From T3SED10-260 sp035363255 (GTDB taxonomy: Bacteria > Caldisericota > Caldisericia > UBA6126), in the NCBI GenBank assembly GCA_035363255.1, contig DAOSES010000020.1, positions 1 to 44,016 on the forward strand: a stretch of 44,016 nucleotides of DNA, read 5' to 3'. The notes beneath the pieces were generated by a model. That model did no database searches, was not told the origin of the DNA, and saw only the letters and a list, made by a program, of their open reading frames with translations. This document shows positions 30,775 to 39,211 of this stretch, one piece after another; position 1 is the first letter of the stretch, and the number at the start of each line of letters is the position of its first letter. Made by a program: the position numbers and the translations under genes.

Positions 30775-31374
30775 ATGAAAAAAGCATTTCCCTGGCTTTA
30801 TCTGAGTTATGGCATCATATGGGTGTTAGCTTCGATTCCAGTATTCCTCAGCCCTCCAGATGGGGGTCTGTGGGTATGGAGATCCCTTATACGATATGCA
30901 GGCATCGCTGGATTTCTGATGGTATATCTTTCCCTGATAGGAGCCTATATCAAAGAATGGCAATACAAGCAAACTAAAAAGCCTTTTATCGATAGTCATC
31001 ATATCCTGGTCAGAACTGGCTGGGTTTTAATGTTTATTCATCCTCTTGCCCTGGCATTACAGCTCAACAACTGGCAAATTTTCATCCCCACATTCAGCCC
31101 ATTAGCTACCTTTTTCCGCATGGGTGGAAAAGTAGCGCTGATCGTCTTCACCATCGGGGTGCTGGTTGCAGTGCTTAGAAAATACCTTAAAGGCTGGAAA
31201 ATCGTCCACATGCTCCAACTTGTGGCGTTTCTCCTGGCAGGCATTCATGCCTGGCTCATCGGCACCGATACTAAAACCCTCCCAGTTAAAATTCTCCTTT
31301 CGCTGATGATGGCATCGGCCTTCTTACTTTTCTTTCGCAACACAAAGCGCTTTAAATACCTGCTGAAAAATTAG
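30775..31374 (+). CDS. Ferric-reductase-like transmembrane protein
   Basis: A 199-residue protein with about six transmembrane helices. Two histidine pairs suit haem coordination as in the ferric reductase-like/YedZ transmembrane family: SHHILVRTGWVLMFIHPLAL and KIVHMLQLVAFLLAGIHAWLIG. No flavin or NAD-binding domain is attached, so it would be the membrane half only; the electron donor and acceptor are unknown. It starts four bases after lipA with AAGGAGG upstream, and so belongs to the lipB-lipA transcript. Confidence 0.8.
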   Translation: MKKAFPWLYLSYGIIWVLASIPVFLSPPDGGLWVWRSLIRYAGIAGFLMVYLSLIGAYIKEWQYKQTKKPFIDSHHILVRTGWVLMFIHPLALALQLNNWQIFIPTFSPLATFFRMGGKVALIVFTIGVLVAVLRKYLKGWKIVHMLQLVAFLLAGIHAWLIGTDTKTLPVKILLSLMMASAFLLFFRNTKRFKYLLKN

Positions 31375-31387
31375 CAAAAGGCTCCCT

Positions 31388-31999
31388 ATGAAGAATATAC
31401 CTTGGATTCCTGTCCTTGTCTCAGCTTTCTTCCTGTTTAGCAGTGGCTATTATCTGGGTCAGCAAAAGACAGTCAAACAAGAAGATACTGCACTTTTTGC
31501 TCCCAGTGAAGAACAAAGCAAGATACGCATCCATATTGCCGGAGCGGTCCAAAAAGAAGGTTTATACTTGATTGATCGTGAGTCCTGCGTGGAAGATGCG
31601 ATAGAAGAAGCTGGGGGATGCACTGAAAAAGCAGACCTACAGCAAATCAATCTTGCCAGACCCCTGCGCCATGGAGAAAAACTTATCATTCCCACTCAGC
31701 TTGCCCTGACTCCTGGTTCAGATACTTCCATAAGCCAAACACCCCCCGGCACCCCAAGCTCCTCCAAAAGCCTGACCACTCAGCCCCCTGCCCAGGCGCA
31801 GGATCCTCGGATCAATATCAACACCGCCACCCTCGACGAGTTGATGAAACTTCCTGGCATTGGACCCTCCAAAGCCCAGGCTATTATCGATCATCGGGAA
31901 AAAAATGGCTTCTTCATCAGCGAGGATGAAATTGTCAATGTCCCAGGGATAGGACCCAAAACGCTGGAAAACCTGAGAGATCAAATCCGGGTGAACTGA
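31388..31999 (+). CDS. comEA: ComEA-like competence DNA-binding protein
   Basis: A 203-residue membrane-anchored protein: an N-terminal anchor helix, an SLBB domain (about 45-100; IRIHIAGAVQKEGLYLI), a Pro/Ser/Thr-rich linker, and a C-terminal double helix-hairpin-helix domain (ININTATLDELMKLPGIGPSKAQAIIDHREKNGFF ... VPGIGPKTLENL). ComEA binds double-stranded DNA outside the membrane during uptake. comEC follows directly, as in Bacillus. The domain order is complete. Confidence 0.93.
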   Translation: MKNIPWIPVLVSAFFLFSSGYYLGQQKTVKQEDTALFAPSEEQSKIRIHIAGAVQKEGLYLIDRESCVEDAIEEAGGCTEKADLQQINLARPLRHGEKLIIPTQLALTPGSDTSISQTPPGTPSSSKSLTTQPPAQAQDPRININTATLDELMKLPGIGPSKAQAIIDHREKNGFFISEDEIVNVPGIGPKTLENLRDQIRVN

Positions 32000-32054
32000 G
32001 TTCAAAGTCCATTTCATCTGGCTTATACTCCTGACTAGCTATATTGCAGGATTT

Positions 32055-34295
32055 TTGCTCATCTCCCTCCCCCTGCCCTGGTTTATTACCCTCTTGCTAC
32101 CCCTCCTTGCCCTACTTTGGCTTTGGCGAAAAAAAGCCACAGGCAGTCACCTCCTGATCATCCTGCTCTGCATAACTTCCTCCTATTTGCTCAATCAAAG
32201 CAGAAAACCTTTCCTGAATCCCATTTTTCAAAAAAGCGGTCAAGTCCTGTATCTCAGCGGAAGGATTTTGCAAGAGCCCGTGATCAAAGAGTATGGACTC
32301 AGCTTTGCCTTCCAATCCAATCAGGGCCACCGACTGGAAGTCAGGGCTTCCTTCAACAGTGAAGAAGACCAGCAAAATGCCAGCAAGCTTCTGCAGGGAG
32401 CTGGAATAAGCTTCCAAGCCAAAGTACTGGACCCCCAGCGCTGCTTTTCCACTGGAGAATTCTTTGCCGACTACCTCCTCCGAAATCGCTTTCATGGAGC
32501 AGTGGAAATAGAAGAGCTGATCAGCGTTCGTCAGTATTCTCCGCCTTCTCTTTTCTATCGCATGAGTCAAGGACTTCGAGCCTGGATACGTCATCGAGTC
32601 GATCAATTTAGCACTCATGAGCCCTTGCGACAACTCCTCAAAGGAATGCTACTGGGCGATTATCCCCGAGATTCCGAGTCCTATACCTATTTCCAGGAGT
32701 TGGGACTGGCGCATTTCCTAGCTGTTTCGGGCTACCATTTTTACTTCTTGCTTGGAATACTGATGATCCTGCTCTTTCTCTTAGGAGTCATGAGCCCATA
32801 TCGGGAGTGGATTATCCTTGCAATATTGGCACTATATCTCGTCTTGGGGGGCTTCCAGATATCTGCTCTCCGAGCCTTTATCATGAGTGCTATTCTGCTC
32901 CTTGCCATCATATATCAGGGCAGATTTCACGCCCCTTCGGTCTGGTGTCTGAGCGCTTTCATCCTTCTGCTTTGGAATCCCTGGCTCCTTTTTCAGGCAG
33001 GATTTCAACTATCCTTTCTTGGCTCACTCCTTATCATGGAGCTTGGGCATCAGCGCGGGGGTCTCTATCTAATGTCCATCCCCATGATGGCGATTTCTTC
33101 GGGCTATTTCCATACCATCCAACCCTGGAGCATCCTCACCATCAGCATCTTTTCTCCTTTGCTAGCACTCTTTTTTATAGGTGCCTGGCTGAGTTTGCTG
33201 AGTGCGGTAGTCCCTTTTCTGCCCCTGGCGTGGATCCTCGAAAAAGCATATGATTATTTTTACTGGCTTCTGCATCAGTTTCAAAGCCTTCCCTGGAGCT
33301 ATCGTTTTGTTTCTATTCCCGGACTTTCCACCTGGAGTCTCGTCTATGCCCTCACTTTGCTGGGATGGATCTTATACCTGCGCTTCTGGGAAAAGGAAAA
33401 ACAAAAAAACCTGCAAAAAATCACCCTCACCCTTTGTTTGCTTCCTTTGTTGCTCATATTTATTCCTTCCCATCATCCAAAACATCTGGAAGTAAACTTT
33501 CTGGATATTGGGCAGGGAGATGCCATGTTCATCCAATTGCCCGAAAAGATAAACATCCTTATAGACGCAGGCCCCGGAGCAGACAAAAAAAGCACTTGGG
33601 ATCCGAGTCGAAAAAAACTCTTACCCTTTCTACGCTCCCGAGGAATCAACAAAATTGACTACGTCATACTCAGCCATTTTCACGACGATCATTACGGAGG
33701 TCTAAAAACCGTCTTCGAGCATATTCCCCAAATCGACACATTCATTTATCCCGCCTGGAAATCCAGCGAAGCCCTGGAGTTTGAAAAATTCTACCAAAGC
33801 TTTGGCAGAAAAGCCAAACGCTCAGAAGCCATTTGCGTAAATAAGCCTATGCTCCTGGGTGTTGGCAGTAGTTCGCTTTGTTTTAACGGTCCCCCTTGCG
33901 ATCCAGAAATACTGTCCAAATTCAACGAAAACGATCGCTCCCTGGTACTTCAGCTTAAATATGGAAGCACTTCCATCCTGTTTACAGGAGACATGGAAGA
34001 ATTAAGCGAAAGCGACTTACTTTCCCGATATGGAAGTCAGGTCCCATCCACGGTGCTAAAAGTAGCCCACCATGGCAGTTCAAGCTCCAGTAGTGAAGCC
34101 ATGTTGGATGCCATTCAGGCGAGATATGCAGTCATTTCCTGTGGGAAAAACAATCGCTTTGGGCATCCTTCCATGCAAACCCTAAAACGCTTGCAAGATC
34201 GCAATATCCCCTGTTATATCACCCATGAAACAGGAAATATCCTTTTACAGAGCGATGGCAAGAATCTTCGCTGGCACCTCAGCATCGAACACTAA
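32055..34295 (+). CDS. comEC: ComEC/Rec2 DNA-uptake channel protein
   Basis: At least 746 residues: N-terminal membrane helices, an extracellular DUF4131 section (about 55-150), the competence membrane domain (about 185-450, with LKGMLLGDYP and AHFLAVSGYHFYFLLG) and a C-terminal metallo-beta-lactamase domain with LDIGQGDAMFIQLP, LSHFHDDHYGGL and HHGS. It imports single-stranded DNA through the membrane. The first start codon is TTG at 32055, but the frame is open back to 31995 and encodes a coherent membrane helix (FIWLILLTSYIAGF), so the true start may lie earlier at a rare codon. Confidence 0.94.
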   Translation: MLISLPLPWFITLLLPLLALLWLWRKKATGSHLLIILLCITSSYLLNQSRKPFLNPIFQKSGQVLYLSGRILQEPVIKEYGLSFAFQSNQGHRLEVRASFNSEEDQQNASKLLQGAGISFQAKVLDPQRCFSTGEFFADYLLRNRFHGAVEIEELISVRQYSPPSLFYRMSQGLRAWIRHRVDQFSTHEPLRQLLKGMLLGDYPRDSESYTYFQELGLAHFLAVSGYHFYFLLGILMILLFLLGVMSPYREWIILAILALYLVLGGFQISALRAFIMSAILLLAIIYQGRFHAPSVWCLSAFILLLWNPWLLFQAGFQLSFLGSLLIMELGHQRGGLYLMSIPMMAISSGYFHTIQPWSILTISIFSPLLALFFIGAWLSLLSAVVPFLPLAWILEKAYDYFYWLLHQFQSLPWSYRFVSIPGLSTWSLVYALTLLGWILYLRFWEKEKQKNLQKITLTLCLLPLLLIFIPSHHPKHLEVNFLDIGQGDAMFIQLPEKINILIDAGPGADKKSTWDPSRKKLLPFLRSRGINKIDYVILSHFHDDHYGGLKTVFEHIPQIDTFIYPAWKSSEALEFEKFYQSFGRKAKRSEAICVNKPMLLGVGSSSLCFNGPPCDPEILSKFNENDRSLVLQLKYGSTSILFTGDMEELSESDLLSRYGSQVPSTVLKVAHHGSSSSSSEAMLDAIQARYAVISCGKNNRFGHPSMQTLKRLQDRNIPCYITHETGNILLQSDGKNLRWHLSIEH

Positions 34296-34299
34296 TTCG

Positions 34300-34308
34300 T
34301 GGTATAAT
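34300..34308 (+). promoter_or_regulatory. Extended -10 promoter of the M18 aminopeptidase
   Basis: TGGTATAAT is an extended -10 element (TGN-TATAAT) lying between comEC and the aminopeptidase. No good -35 element is seen, as is usual for this promoter class. Confidence 0.5.
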
Positions 34309-34337
34309 GGCATAAAACTTAAATAGAGGTGTGCAAA

Positions 34338-35759
34338 ATGGAAGAAACGAACAACAAATTTGAAGCACTGCGCAAGCAGGTGCAATATAAGACAAGACTG
34401 GCATGGACTCAGCAAAACAACGATCGCATCATGAGCTTTGCCGATGAGTACAAAAAATCACTCAATGCTGGCAAAACCGAACGAACTTTTATCAAATACA
34501 CCGAAGATATCCTGATGAGCAAAGGTTTTCAAAAACTTCAGGATCAGGTGAGTGAAGTAGCTCCATTGCAGGATCGCAAACTCTATCGTTCCATTAAGGG
34601 CAAAGGCATCATGGCTTTTATTGGAGGTCGCCAATCCATCAGCCAGGGCATCAACATCGTCGCCTCCCACGTAGACTCCCCTCGTCTTGATATCAAACAA
34701 AACCCCCTCTACGAAGACAGCGGTTTTGCCTTTCTAGACACCCACTACTACGGAGGCATCAAAACCTACCAGTGGCTCAACATCCCACTTGCCATCCACG
34801 GAGAAATCATCCGAAAAGACGGATCCCGCCTTAGCATATCCATCGGAGAAAGCTCCTACGACCCCATTTTTGCCATCTCCGACATCCTCCCCCATCTGGC
34901 ACGTGACTACAAAAGCAAGCCCGTCGGCGAAGTCTTCAAAAACGAAGCCCTCGACCTCATGATCGGCAGTCTTCCCATCGAGTTTAACGAAGACGAAAAA
35001 GATGCCATCAAGCTCAACATGCTCCAAATCTTAAACCACAAATATGGGCTCATCGAAGAAGATTTCCTCAGTGCAGAGCTTGAAATCGTTCCCAGAGGAG
35101 AAGCCCTGGATATGGGCCTGGATCGAAGCATGATTCATGGCTATGGCCAGGACGATCGCATCTGCTCCTTTTCAGCCCTTCGCGCCCTGGTGGACATGAG
35201 AGAAACTCCCGACCTCTGCTCCATGGTTATCCTTCTCGACAAAGAAGAAATTGGTTCCGAAGGAAATACGGGTGCCAAAACCCATGCTATCGAAGAATTT
35301 GTCGAAGATCTTATTCAACTTTCCGGAGAAAAAGTAAGTGTCAACAAAGTCTTTGGCAAATCCAGCGTCCTCTCTGGCGATGTTAGCGCTGCCCTGGACC
35401 CCCATTTCAAAGATTGCTTTGAAGAAAAAAACACCGCTAAGTTCCATCGTGGCGTAGTGATCAACAAATATACCGGCTCGGGTGGAAAAGGGGGATCTTC
35501 CGACGCTTCTGCCGAATTTATGGGTAGAGTGCGACAGCTTTTCGCCCAGCACCAAATCGTATGGCAGACTTCAGAGCTTGGAAAGGTCGATGTGGGTGGT
35601 GGCGGAACTGTTGCCAAATACTTTGGCGAACGAGGGATGGAAGTGGTGGATTGTGGTCCTGCCCTTCTTTCCATGCATGCTCCCTATGAAATCAGCTCCA
35701 AAGCTGACCTTTACGAAACCTATCGCGCCTACCACGCCTTCCTGCAAAGCTTTAAATAA
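34338..35759 (+). CDS. M18 family aminopeptidase
   Basis: A 473-residue zinc aminopeptidase of the M18 (aspartyl aminopeptidase/ApeA) family. The zinc and catalytic regions are readable: NIVASHVDSPRLDIKQNPLYEDSGFAFLDTHYYGGIKTYQW, YGQDDRICSFSALRALVD, MVILLDKEEIGSEGNTGA, DVSAALDPHF and the C-terminal DCGPALLSMHAPYEISSKADLY. It probably trims peptides from the N-terminus in the cytoplasm. Start: ATG at 34338 with AGAGG eight bases upstream; a GTG three codons earlier overlaps that site. A strong terminator follows. Confidence 0.95.
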   Translation: MEETNNKFEALRKQVQYKTRLAWTQQNNDRIMSFADEYKKSLNAGKTERTFIKYTEDILMSKGFQKLQDQVSEVAPLQDRKLYRSIKGKGIMAFIGGRQSISQGINIVASHVDSPRLDIKQNPLYEDSGFAFLDTHYYGGIKTYQWLNIPLAIHGEIIRKDGSRLSISIGESSYDPIFAISDILPHLARDYKSKPVGEVFKNEALDLMIGSLPIEFNEDEKDAIKLNMLQILNHKYGLIEEDFLSAELEIVPRGEALDMGLDRSMIHGYGQDDRICSFSALRALVDMRETPDLCSMVILLDKEEIGSEGNTGAKTHAIEEFVEDLIQLSGEKVSVNKVFGKSSVLSGDVSAALDPHFKDCFEEKNTAKFHRGVVINKYTGSGGKGGSSDASAEFMGRVRQLFAQHQIVWQTSELGKVDVGGGGTVAKYFGERGMEVVDCGPALLSMHAPYEISSKADLYETYRAYHAFLQSFK

Positions 35760-35770
35760 ACGCATTCCCA

Positions 35771-35796
35771 GGGAGGGGCTCATCCCCTCCCTTTTT
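35771..35796 (+). terminator. Strong rho-independent terminator after the M18 aminopeptidase
   Basis: GGGAGGGG (35771-35778) pairs perfectly with CCCCTCCC (35784-35791) around a five-base loop, followed by TTTTT (35792-35796). It ends the aminopeptidase transcript; the DUF5674 gene begins only 15 bases later and needs read-through or a promoter within this hairpin region. Confidence 0.9.
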
Positions 35797-35810
35797 GTTA
35801 GGAGCAACTT

Positions 35811-36152
35811 ATGCAAATAGTCGATAAAACTATCTCGATCAGCGAACTTCAAATCATGGCAGAAAACTCCTTTGGCGAAATGGTCAAAGCCGTGGTGGAT
35901 CTCGATAAAGGTCTTATGGCAGTAGATGCATTAATGCATGCTGATCTTGAAAAAATCCTGCTCGAACATGACTCGGAGCAGTCCCAGCTATGGGGGATCA
36001 ACCTGTATCCATTTGAAAGTAAAGAAGATTGGATTGAATTCGACTCCATGATCAATATACGTCCATGGGCAAACAACCGTAGTAGATCGGTCGAAGATCC
36101 CATGCTCAGAGATAAGATTACTCAACTGGTGCAAGGCTTGGTACAAGCATGA
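35811..36152 (+). CDS. DUF5674 family protein
   Basis: A 113-residue protein matching my memory of DUF5674: ISELQIMAENSFGEMVKAVVDLDKGLMAVDALMHADLEKILLE, then QLWGINLYPF and the highly conserved IEFDSMINIRPWANNRSRSVEDP. The last segment, rich in Arg/Asn, is the signature. No function is known. TAGGAG lies six bases before the ATG. It shares an ATGA overlap with the next gene, so the two are coupled. Confidence 0.8.
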   Translation: MQIVDKTISISELQIMAENSFGEMVKAVVDLDKGLMAVDALMHADLEKILLEHDSEQSQLWGINLYPFESKEDWIEFDSMINIRPWANNRSRSVEDPMLRDKITQLVQGLVQA

Positions 36153-36523
36153 GTTTTGTGCATAAAGATTTAGCAGAGGGTCGATGGAAAACCTTCAGTT
36201 TTTTAGAGCAGATGGCTAATGTCGGTAGCGAAGTGGAACGTACGATGTCACGCAAGAGAGAAGATCGGGCTGACATGGCACAAAAAGCTTTTGAAAGGGC
36301 CCTGGAGCTTTTGGATCTCACCATCCAGGACCCTAAAAATCGTACACGACTCAGCGAATTATGTCGTCTGAGAGAAGTATTGGTGGACTACTTCATGTAT
36401 TCCAACCAATATAAGTCCTCCGACAAGCTATGGCACAACTATTTCTATGCTTTTGCTTATGCTGCTCAGATGCAGCGTCATCGAAAAGATTTGATCCAAT
36501 CCGACCAAATAGGCTTAATATAG
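36149..36523 (+). CDS. Conserved small helical protein, coupled to DUF5674
   Basis: A 124-residue, mostly helical protein (HKDLAEGRWKTFSFLEQMANVGSEVERTMSRKREDRADMAQKAFERALELLDLTIQDP ... LRELCRL-like REVLVDYFMYSNQYKSSDKLWHNYFYAFAYAAQ). I recall similar proteins in uncultured bacteria, often near DUF5674, but no function. The start overlaps the DUF5674 stop (ATGA). Its last 46 bases overlap the 3' end of the convergent ribU. Confidence 0.75.
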   Translation: MSFVHKDLAEGRWKTFSFLEQMANVGSEVERTMSRKREDRADMAQKAFERALELLDLTIQDPKNRTRLSELCRLREVLVDYFMYSNQYKSSDKLWHNYFYAFAYAAQMQRHRKDLIQSDQIGLI

Positions 36524-37026
36524 CTGTATAGCACAAAAAACAAGAACGAATTGATTCCGCTGTGAATCAAATTGAAAGGAACGATCACAGGAAGTAGCAA
36601 GCCTTTGACCACTTCTACTGGAACCTTCGCATAGATGGGAGTCACCAGCAGGTTGGCTGGTATCATCACCAAAGCTCGAGCAATAGTTGCCAAAGCCAGG
36701 GCTAGCACAAGCCAGTGCACCTGTTTTCTTTTTCGGGCAACCAGGCAAAACACCACCACATAAGCTGACGAGGCAATGAAATGCATCAAAGTGCCCCATA
36801 GGCCACCCTGTCCACGAATCAAACTGTACAATACAGCTTTTATGCCCACCGACACGATACCCCAAACAGGTCCGAAGCCAATGCCCACCAAAAGTAGAGG
36901 AACATCACCTGGGGCATACAAAAGATAGGGAGCCGCAGCCATTATGGGAAAAGCCAGCAAAAGCTCCAAAACCACAGCAAAAGATGTCAAAATTCCAACA
37001 AACGTAACCAAGCGCGTCTTAATCAC
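36478..37026 (-). CDS. ribU: Riboflavin ECF transporter substrate-binding protein (S component)
   Basis: A 182-residue membrane protein of about six helices. It has the ECF S-component signs: an N-terminal LTSFAVVLELL helix, LYAPGDVPLLLVGIGFGPVWGIVSVGIKAVLYSLI, and the RibU-type MIPANLLVTPIY and VIVPFNLIHSGINSFLFFVLY. It captures riboflavin outside the cell and works with the shared EcfT-EcfA-EcfA' module, which is not in this window. The FMN riboswitch upstream confirms the substrate class. Start: GTG at 37026 with GAGGAGG six bases upstream. Confidence 0.94.
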   Translation of the reverse strand: MIKTRLVTFVGILTSFAVVLELLLAFPIMAAAPYLLYAPGDVPLLLVGIGFGPVWGIVSVGIKAVLYSLIRGQGGLWGTLMHFIASSAYVVVFCLVARKRKQVHWLVLALALATIARALVMIPANLLVTPIYAKVPVEVVKGLLLPVIVPFNLIHSGINSFLFFVLYSYIKPIWSDWIKSFR

Positions 37027-37068
37027 AACATACCTCCTCGAAGCAATATTGCTCCAAGGGCTGGGGGG

Positions 37069-37086
37069 CGTATATTCAGATATACG
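37069..37086 (-). promoter_or_regulatory. Hairpin just downstream of the FMN aptamer
   Basis: CGTATAT (37069-37075) and ATATACG (37080-37086) form a seven-base-pair stem with a four-base loop, between the aptamer and ribU. No T-run follows, so it is not a terminator. It may be part of the expression platform; control at translation initiation is the more likely mode. Confidence 0.45.
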
Positions 37087-37087
37087 T

Positions 37088-37192
37088 CTTCTTCCATCCA
37101 GACTTTACTGTCGGTACCGGAATCACACCGGTTCAGCTTTCGCTCGCGGACTCTTACCGCCGGTCGGGAAACTCACCCTGCCCTGAAGACCT
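37088..37192 (-). promoter_or_regulatory. FMN riboswitch (RFN element)
   Basis: Read on the minus strand, the conserved parts appear in order: TCTTCAGGGCAGGGTG, TTCCCGACCGGCGGT, GTCCGCGAGC, GGTGTGATTCCGGTACCGAC and AGTCTGGATGGAAGAAG. This is a textbook RFN element. It precedes ribU by about 60 bases and should switch riboflavin uptake off when FMN is plentiful. Confidence 0.97.
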
Positions 37193-37250
37193 TTCCCACT
37201 ATACCCCAACTTAGAAAAAAATCAATATTGAGACGGAGGAGAGCTTCAAT

Positions 37251-38279
37251 CTACTCGACTAATTGAGGATCTTTGCTCCCATTAGACGGTATTTTGAATA
37301 TCTTATCTTCGTCAGATGCATATATCGAACCATCAATAACATTAATTAAGTCATATCGATTATCGGAAATTTTAGTTAGCTTACTTCCGTCAGTGCGTAC
37401 TTTAAATATTTTTCCGGATTCCACGTAATCCTTATTTTCAGAATAATCCAGGAAATAAATCCAATCTCCATGAACATTCATAAAATTAACAAAGTAGCTT
37501 CCACGAAGATTTTCTCTTGAATCTGAGTTGTAGCCGTAAATCTTCGTGCGCTTTGTTCCGTCACTACGAATTTTATAAAAACTGAATTCATCACTTTGAT
37601 TGACATAGTATATCCATCCATCCACCACATTAATAGGACCTGCATCATCTTCGCATATTAGTGTGCGTTGGGTTCCATCAACATTAATTTTGTATATCCC
37701 CTCACCATCAGGATTACTAAAATAAATCCAACCATCATAGACATTTATATCAGTTGCTTTATCTTTGCTTAATTGAGTTCGCTGGGAGCCATCGGTACGA
37801 ATCTTGAAGATACCGGTCTCTACCTCTTCCCTATATATATCAAGATCAAGCAAGGTATAATAGATCCACCCATCCACGACATTGATGAAACCAGCCAAAT
37901 CAGAATTCAACATAATACGCTCAGAGCCATCGGTACGAATCTTGAAGATACCGGTCTCTTCCTTTCCGCTGTAAATATCAAGCACTGAATAATAGATCCA
38001 TCCATCTACGACATTGAGAAATAAACCAGGTTCATCACTGATTTTTACACTCTCTTTTTTGGTTTTGATATTTTTCTTCCACAAAGAACCCTCCTCGTTC
38101 TTCGAAGTATTGAAAAAAAACCAATCACCTTCTTTTGCAACAAAACCATAATTTAAAATGTTTCCCACGGTATTCCCTCGAGCATTGGCTTGATTATTAC
38201 TATAAATGCCAGCTGTGCAACTACTGAATACACCAACTGAAATCAAAACTAGAAACGTGCTCATTCCAAATCGCTTCAT
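37251..38279 (-). CDS. DUF5050-type beta-propeller protein, putative lipoprotein
   Basis: About 342 residues. The leader FLVLISVGVFSSCTAG ends in a Cys that could be lipidated. Seven repeats follow, each with an NVVDGWIYY strand and an IFKIRTDGS-R-T strand (DUF5050-like), about 38-50 residues per repeat, which suggests a seven-bladed propeller. Two repeats are identical over 36 bases (37786-37821 and 37924-37959), a sign of recent internal duplication. It probably faces the outside as a binding or scaffold protein. Start: ATG at 38279 with GGAGG five bases upstream; TATAAT at 38314-38309 is a likely -10. Confidence 0.82.
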   Translation of the reverse strand: MKRFGMSTFLVLISVGVFSSCTAGIYSNNQANARGNTVGNILNYGFVAKEGDWFFFNTSKNEEGSLWKKNIKTKKESVKISDEPGLFLNVVDGWIYYSVLDIYSGKEETGIFKIRTDGSERIMLNSDLAGFINVVDGWIYYTLLDLDIYREEVETGIFKIRTDGSQRTQLSKDKATDINVYDGWIYFSNPDGEGIYKINVDGTQRTLICEDDAGPINVVDGWIYYVNQSDEFSFYKIRSDGTKRTKIYGYNSDSRENLRGSYFVNFMNVHGDWIYFLDYSENKDYVESGKIFKVRTDGSKLTKISDNRYDLINVIDGSIYASDEDKIFKIPSNGSKDPQLVE

Positions 38280-38403
38280 ATCAGCCTCCACCAGGATCTA
38301 GTGTTCTAATTATACCTTCTAGCCTCTTGATACAGGAACTTATATACTATAGTTTAATTGTATTTCAAAAAAAAAAAACAACTTTCCGTCTGACTCCATA
38401 ATT

Positions 38404-38425
38404 TTTACGCAGGTTTGACGCAAAG
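38404..38425 (+). promoter_or_regulatory. 11-bp direct repeat upstream of the response regulator
   Basis: TTTACGCAGGT and TTGACGCAAAG are adjacent 11-base units sharing an ACGCA core, about 75 bases before the regulator start. OmpR/PhoB-type regulators bind tandem 11-base half-sites, so this may be an autoregulatory site. Confidence 0.4.
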
Positions 38426-38497
38426 ATTCCGCAGTTGGGGAGTAGCATTATTCCTCCATCGGGGTTAGAATGAAGACAAAAGACGCAAGGAGTGAGG

Positions 38498-39211
38498 ATG
38501 CAGGAAGCAATATATCTAGCGGATGACGAAAAGAATATTCGCGATGTGGTCAGGCAATTCCTGGAAAGCGAAGGCTATCTCGTAAGTGCTTTTCAAGATG
38601 GAGAGAGCTTGTGGCAGGCCTTTCAGGAAAAACCCTGTGATTTGGTGATATTGGATATCATGATGCCAGGGCTGAGTGGTTTTGACATCTGTCGAAAGCT
38701 TCGCGAAATCAGCACTGTGCCCATTATCATACTCACTGCCAGAGAAAGCGACCTGGACTATGCCACCGGAATCAACCTGGGTAGCGATGACTATTTCACC
38801 AAGCCTTTTTCTGCCATTTCCCTGGTCATGAGAGTAAAAGCCATCTTACGCCGTATAGCCTATGAAAAGCAGAGCCCTCGATCCTCTTCAATGCGTATCC
38901 TGAGCCAGGGAGATCTAAGCCTGAACCTCGACAGCAAAACAGCCAGCCTGGCAGGAAAACCCCTGGATCTTACTCCCAATGAATACCATCTCCTTGCTTA
39001 TCTCATGGAACATCAGGGAAAGGCAGTGTCCCGGGACGAATTGCTCAATCAGGTCTGGGGCTATAACAACGATATCGAAACCCGCGCAGCTGACGACACC
39101 GTGCGAAGGCTTCGAAAAAAAATCATTTCCAGCAACAGGATGATCGAAACAGTTTGGGGTTTTGGTTTTATACTAAAACAACGAGGAGATGCCCCGAGTG
39201 AGGAAAAATAA
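38498..39211 (+). CDS. OmpR-family response regulator
   Basis: A 237-residue two-domain regulator. Receiver: acidic pocket DDE near 9-11, phospho-acceptor Asp 53 in LVILDIMMPG, Thr in LTARES and Lys in YFTKPF. The winged-helix effector domain follows (LTPNEYHLLAYLMEHQGKAVSRDELLNQVWGY ... DDTVRRLRKKI). Start: ATG at 38498 with AAGGAG five bases upstream. It is followed by its histidine kinase, overlapping by 14 to 23 bases, and then by the VTC/DUF4956/CotH cassette, which is its likely target by position. Confidence 0.94.
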   Translation: MQEAIYLADDEKNIRDVVRQFLESEGYLVSAFQDGESLWQAFQEKPCDLVILDIMMPGLSGFDICRKLREISTVPIIILTARESDLDYATGINLGSDDYFTKPFSAISLVMRVKAILRRIAYEKQSPRSSSMRILSQGDLSLNLDSKTASLAGKPLDLTPNEYHLLAYLMEHQGKAVSRDELLNQVWGYNNDIETRAADDTVRRLRKKIISSNRMIETVWGFGFILKQRGDAPSEEK

